Positions 41,670 to 45,849 of a stretch of DNA of 45,849 nt are shown piece after piece. Numbering within the stretch: the stretch's first letter is position 1; every line of letters starts with the position of its first letter. This stretch comes from JAWKVD01 sp041398225 (GTDB taxonomy: Bacteria; Pseudomonadota; Alphaproteobacteria; Caulobacterales; Hyphomonadaceae): positions 1 through 45,849 of the forward strand of contig JAWKVD010000025.1 of assembly GCA_041398225.1 (NCBI GenBank), in the 5' to 3' direction. The translations under genes and the position numbers were made by a program. The notes under the pieces are model-generated. The model was not told where the DNA came from. It made no database searches and saw only the letters and a program-made list of their open reading frames with translations.

Positions 41670-42965
41670 CTACTCCTGAAATTCTGCTTTTTCGGGAATG
41701 CGATTGAAGGCGATTTTGGCTCCGACAAATTTCGCCATCGCGGTTTGCGGTCCAATCGTGACAGTGTCTTTCCCGAAACGTTTGTTGAGAGCGTCCGTGG
41801 CGGCAAACAAACGCATGGAACGGGCGGCGTCCTCCATACCCGGCGTCCACCCAAACAGATCGGGCTGAACGGCGCCTGTCGCGCTAAGTCCGCTGCATAC
41901 CACGCCGACATAACGCAGGCGCGTCCCTCGCGGCAGGCCGACAGTCGCAGCAGCCCAGATATCGTCCGCGGCTTTCAGCAAAGTGAAGGTGTCGGCGGTG
42001 TGGGCAAAGCATCTTTCCCCGAAAATCTTTCCGCGCCGCCACCCCGGCTTCGCCGTGTCGTTCTCCGGCTCCATAGACACGCCAAGGCGGCTGGCCAGAT
42101 ACCCCATGCGGCGCAGTCTTGTTCCGCACTTCACCGTCAACCTCCGCATAACGTCGCGCGCCGACGCGACCGGGCGCAGTGATGTTCCAAGAACATGTCC
42201 ATGACTGATCGACCGACGCTGCGTTTCAACGTCCGGCACATCAAAACCATGCAGCGCATACCAGAAGCGCTCCCCGCCGACTCCGCCCCAGATGCGCCGC
42301 GCTGCGCCCGGATCCAGCGCCCAGAATTTCGCAACCGAGTCCACGCCATGCCCCCCTAACCGCCGCTCCATGTTGCGTCCGATACCTGTGAGCTTGATAA
42401 GCGGAAGATCGAGCAAGGGACCCGGCAAGCGATCCTGCCGCAGAACTGTCAGACCGTCAGGTTTCTGCATACCGCTGGCGATCTTCGCCAGAAGTTTGGA
42501 TGGCGCGATCCCGACCGAGGACCGCAAACACGCGCCAACCCGCGCGCGGATCGCGTACTGGATTTCCCGGGCCAGATGCACCGCCTCCTTCTCCCGCCGC
42601 TGCGGTCCGCTGAGGCGGCAGGCGGCTTCATCGATTGAGTGCACTTTCTCTATCGGGATAAATCCCTCCAGCACCTCCATCACCCGATCATGGATTTCCA
42701 CATAACGGTCAGGACGCGCCTCAACGATCTCCAGATCCGGACACAGCCTCCGGGCTTCACGCACGCCTGTGCCGGTCCTTATTCCGAATTTCTTGGCTTC
42801 GATTGATGCGGCGATCGCACATGTGTGTTCGCTCAGAAGGGGCGCAACGATGATTGGACGCCCGCGAAGCTCGGGACGCATATGTTGTTCGGCGCTGGCG
42901 AAATAGCTGTTCAAATCAAGAAACAGCCAACGCAGCCCGGCCTCATCCTCCCAAGGGTCATTCAT
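41670..42965 (-). CDS. Y-family translesion DNA polymerase (DinB/UmuC-like)
   Basis: Error-prone polymerase that copies damaged DNA. The 431-residue product (from MNDPWEDEAGLRWLF) has the metal-binding LFLDLNSYFASAEQHMRPELRGRPIIV, the catalytic SIDEA (residues about 105-109), a helix-hairpin-helix region LPLIKLTGIGRNMERRLGG, and a little-finger domain after residue 240. It is closest to a DinB-like group of alphaproteobacteria. The start at 42965 matches conserved residues; a 10-residue extension exists. A perfect LexA box lies 25-39 bases upstream (42990-43004). Its G+C (about 53 percent in sampled stretches) is lower than the neighbours, suggesting later acquisition. It separates the cysteine desulfurase from sufB on the opposite strand. 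Confidence 0.9.
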   Translation of the reverse strand: MNDPWEDEAGLRWLFLDLNSYFASAEQHMRPELRGRPIIVAPLLSEHTCAIAASIEAKKFGIRTGTGVREARRLCPDLEIVEARPDRYVEIHDRVMEVLEGFIPIEKVHSIDEAACRLSGPQRREKEAVHLAREIQYAIRARVGACLRSSVGIAPSKLLAKIASGMQKPDGLTVLRQDRLPGPLLDLPLIKLTGIGRNMERRLGGHGVDSVAKFWALDPGAARRIWGGVGGERFWYALHGFDVPDVETQRRSISHGHVLGTSLRPVASARDVMRRLTVKCGTRLRRMGYLASRLGVSMEPENDTAKPGWRRGKIFGERCFAHTADTFTLLKAADDIWAAATVGLPRGTRLRYVGVVCSGLSATGAVQPDLFGWTPGMEDAARSMRLFAATDALNKRFGKDTVTIGPQTAMAKFVGAKIAFNRIPEKAEFQE

Positions 42966-42989
42966 GTGAGGAGTGTGCCGCAACCGACG

Positions 42990-43004
42990 GAACAAAACAA
43001 GAAC
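42990..43004 (-). promoter_or_regulatory. LexA (SOS) box
   Basis: On the minus strand GTTC-ttgtttt-GTTC matches the alphaproteobacterial LexA consensus GTTC-N7-GTTC exactly, 25 to 39 bases before the polymerase ATG. LexA would repress the polymerase until DNA damage. It is also about 190 bases upstream of sufB, too far to control that gene directly. Confidence 0.85.
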
Positions 43005-43123
43005 TTTTTGTGAGGGTGACTTCCCCGCGCCTGTTTCCGGGATAATCGGCTACCGCCCGCTGCATCTGGGATCCGCTGGACAGCCGGATCAAAGCCCCCC
43101 ATGCGTAACTGACGAAATCAAAA

Positions 43124-43153
43124 CATGCCGCCCTATATCAATAGGGCCGCATG
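43124..43153 (+). promoter_or_regulatory. Long dyad in the sufB leader
   Basis: CATGC-c-GCCCTAT-atca-ATAGGGC-c-GCATG is a 12-bp stem with one C-C mismatch and a 4-base loop, 41 to 70 bases upstream of the sufB ATG. It may be a regulator site at the promoter or an RNA hairpin in the leader. No T tract follows, so it is not a plain terminator. Confidence 0.55.
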
Positions 43154-43193
43154 TCGGCAGCCCCATGTTGAAGCGATTACATCCAAGGCAAGC

Positions 43194-44738
<1,545 letters not shown>

Positions 44739-44810
44739 CGCATCGCCCGCTTGTCAGCCGGCCCGCCCCGTGCCTAGCCTTGCCGCGCGATATGGTGGGG
44801 AGACAGCGCA

Positions 44811-45038
44811 ATGACCGGCGATCGCTCGAACGATGACGGCGGCCCGCTTGGGCAGGGCTTCTGCTTCAAGTGCGGAACCCCGATCCCGGACAACACCTGG
44901 ATGTGTCCGTCCTGCGGCTTCGTGAACGCCGGCGCCACCGCAGGCGCGGCGTCCGGCCGATCCGGCGTCCGCAAGGACCTCACCGACAGCGTCGACGACG
45001 CCAAACGCGACATCCGCGACCGCCTGCGCAAGTCCTGA
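44811..45038 (+). CDS. Small zinc-ribbon protein
   Basis: A 75-residue protein with two CxxC knuckles, FCFKCGTPIPDNTWMCPSCGF (Cys18, Cys21, Cys32, Cys35), typical of zinc-ribbon proteins. The second half is a linker rich in Gly and Ala followed by a charged helix LTDSVDDAKRDIRDRLRKS. No signal peptide. A GGGGAGACAG sequence precedes the ATG. It follows sufB on the same strand after 72 bases. The function is unknown; short proteins of this kind are often adaptors. Confidence 0.75.
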   Translation: MTGDRSNDDGGPLGQGFCFKCGTPIPDNTWMCPSCGFVNAGATAGAASGRSGVRKDLTDSVDDAKRDIRDRLRKS

Positions 45039-45046
45039 GCGCCCGC

Positions 45047-45084
45047 CCTGCCTCTCCGCCTTGCCTGCCTCTCCGCCTTGCCTG
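45047..45084. repeat. 17-base tandem repeat after the zinc-ribbon gene
   Basis: CCTGCCTCTCCGCCTTG occurs twice in direct succession (45047-45063 and 45064-45080) and a third copy begins with CCTG. The copies are identical. They are followed by two GC-rich hairpins (GCGCGGCTCCGCGC near 45137 and CGCCGCAGGCG near 45164) before the next gene. Confidence 0.85.
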
Positions 45085-45193
45085 ACCGGGAGACGCGCGG
45101 CATTCAGGTTCGTCTCGTCGCCTGTCGCGCGCGTCCCCGCGCGGCTCCGCGCGAGAGCGGCCTCGCCGCAGGCGAAGCGGACTGGAGAACAAG

Positions 45194-45849
45194 ATGACGA
45201 TCAGGTTCGGCGTCGACCGCCTCCTCGCAGACCCCGCCCTGCGCAAGCCGCTTGAAGGCCGGCGCGTCGGCCTCGTCGCGCACCCCGCCTCCGTCACCGC
45301 CGATCTCACCCACAGCCTCGATGCGCTCATCGCCGCCGGCGTCAATGTCACCGCCGCCTTCGGTCCGCAGCACGGCATGCGCGGCGACAAGCAGGACAAC
45401 ATGATCGAGAGTCCGGACTACACCGATCCCCTGCACGGGATTCCGGTGTTCTCGCTCTACGGCGAAGTCCGCCGCCCCACCGGCCAGATGATGTCCGCCT
45501 GCGATGTCGTCCTGATCGACCTTCAGGATCTCGGCTGCCGCATCTACACCTTCATCACCACCCTACTCTACATGCTCGAAGCCGCCGCGAAGGACGGCAA
45601 GCAGGTGATCGTGCTCGACCGGCCCAATCCGGCGGGCCGCCCGGTCGAGGGCCTCACGCTTCGTCCCGGCTACGAAAGCTTCGTCGGCGCCGGCCCCATC
45701 CCGATGCGCCACGGCCTCACGCTCGGCGAACTCGGCTTCTGGTTCGTGAAGCGCTTCAACCTCGATGTCGATTATTCGGTGATCGGCATGGAAGGCTACG
45801 ATCCGGCGCAGGCGCCCGGCTTCGGCTGGCCGCTCACCGAACGCACCTG
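45194..45849 (+). CDS. NamZ-type exo-beta-N-acetylmuramidase, DUF1343 family (partial, 3' end outside window)
   Basis: Peptidoglycan-recycling glycosidase of the DUF1343/NamZ family, cleaving terminal N-acetylmuramic acid. The first 218 residues are present: RRVGLVAHPASVTADLTHSLDAL, AAFGPQHGMRGDKQDNM near 58, VFSLYGE, the DVVLIDLQDLGCRIYTFITTL segment near 105, and IVLDRPNPAGRPVEGLTL near 140. The start at 45194 has GGAG upstream. There is no signal peptide, unlike some family members, so it may act in the cytoplasm or be exported another way. The remainder of the gene lies outside. Confidence 0.9.
   Translation, partial: MTIRFGVDRLLADPALRKPLEGRRVGLVAHPASVTADLTHSLDALIAAGVNVTAAFGPQHGMRGDKQDNMIESPDYTDPLHGIPVFSLYGEVRRPTGQMMSACDVVLIDLQDLGCRIYTFITTLLYMLEAAAKDGKQVIVLDRPNPAGRPVEGLTLRPGYESFVGAGPIPMRHGLTLGELGFWFVKRFNLDVDYSVIGMEGYDPAQAPGFGWPLTERT

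Overview
The window is one contiguous piece of an alphaproteobacterial chromosome. It is strongly GC-rich (about two thirds G+C by eye) and almost fully coding, with no insertion sequence, phage, CRISPR array or rRNA that I can see. The gene order tig-clpP-clpX-lon with an adjacent tRNA-Leu, glnB-glnA next to nnr, an Rrf2 regulator with a split SUF operon, the LexA box type GTTC-N7-GTTC, and a tRNA promoter resembling the Caulobacter housekeeping consensus all point to Caulobacterales, Maricaulales or Hyphomonadaceae-like bacteria. That placement is an inference from gene content, not a computed one.

Layout. 1-2450: molybdenum cofactor genes moaA (cut by the window edge), moaB and moaE, with an Rnk/GreA-type gene between them. 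2630-7399: ilvD (dihydroxy-acid dehydratase, frame-disrupted as read), a GH13 alpha-glucosidase, and a divergent membrane acyltransferase. 7480-13829: the protein quality-control block lon, clpX, clpP and tig, all on the minus strand, with clpX carrying a one-base frame slip near its end. 14198-19310: tRNA-Leu(UAG), exported PhoD phosphatase, exported PHP-domain protein, the NAD(P)HX repair enzyme and a histidine phosphatase. 19583-21402: glnB and glnA (nitrogen control). 21563-25237: exported phospholipase C, a transglycosylase-like lipoprotein and a frame-disrupted TylF-type methyltransferase. 25485-32651: parE, a YeiH transporter with its LysR regulator, a RhlE-type RNA helicase and a diguanylate cyclase.

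32659-44738 holds the iron-sulfur assembly (SUF) genes in an unusual arrangement. sufC-D-S-T-A-tfoX run on the minus strand. The Rrf2 regulator and the first cysteine desulfurase run on the plus strand about 3 kb away, and sufB sits further right on the plus strand, separated from them by a Y-family DNA polymerase on the opposite strand. A single inversion of about 7.8 kb with ends just upstream of sufC and just downstream of sufB would restore the usual order rrf2-desulfurase-sufB-sufC-sufD-sufS-sufT-sufA. The polymerase has a perfect alphaproteobacterial LexA box upstream and lower GC than its neighbours. The Rrf2 protein has no cysteine at all, so it cannot hold an Fe-S cluster as IscR does. 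The right end holds a small zinc-ribbon protein and the start of a NamZ-type (DUF1343) muramidase.

Three genes (ilvD, clpX, tylF-like) show small indels. Two of them are normally indispensable or important, so sequencing error is the leading explanation. I found no clear undescribed system. The strongest leads are the broken SUF operon with its cysteine-free regulator and sufB leader dyad, and several palindromic operator candidates in otherwise GC-rich intergenic DNA.
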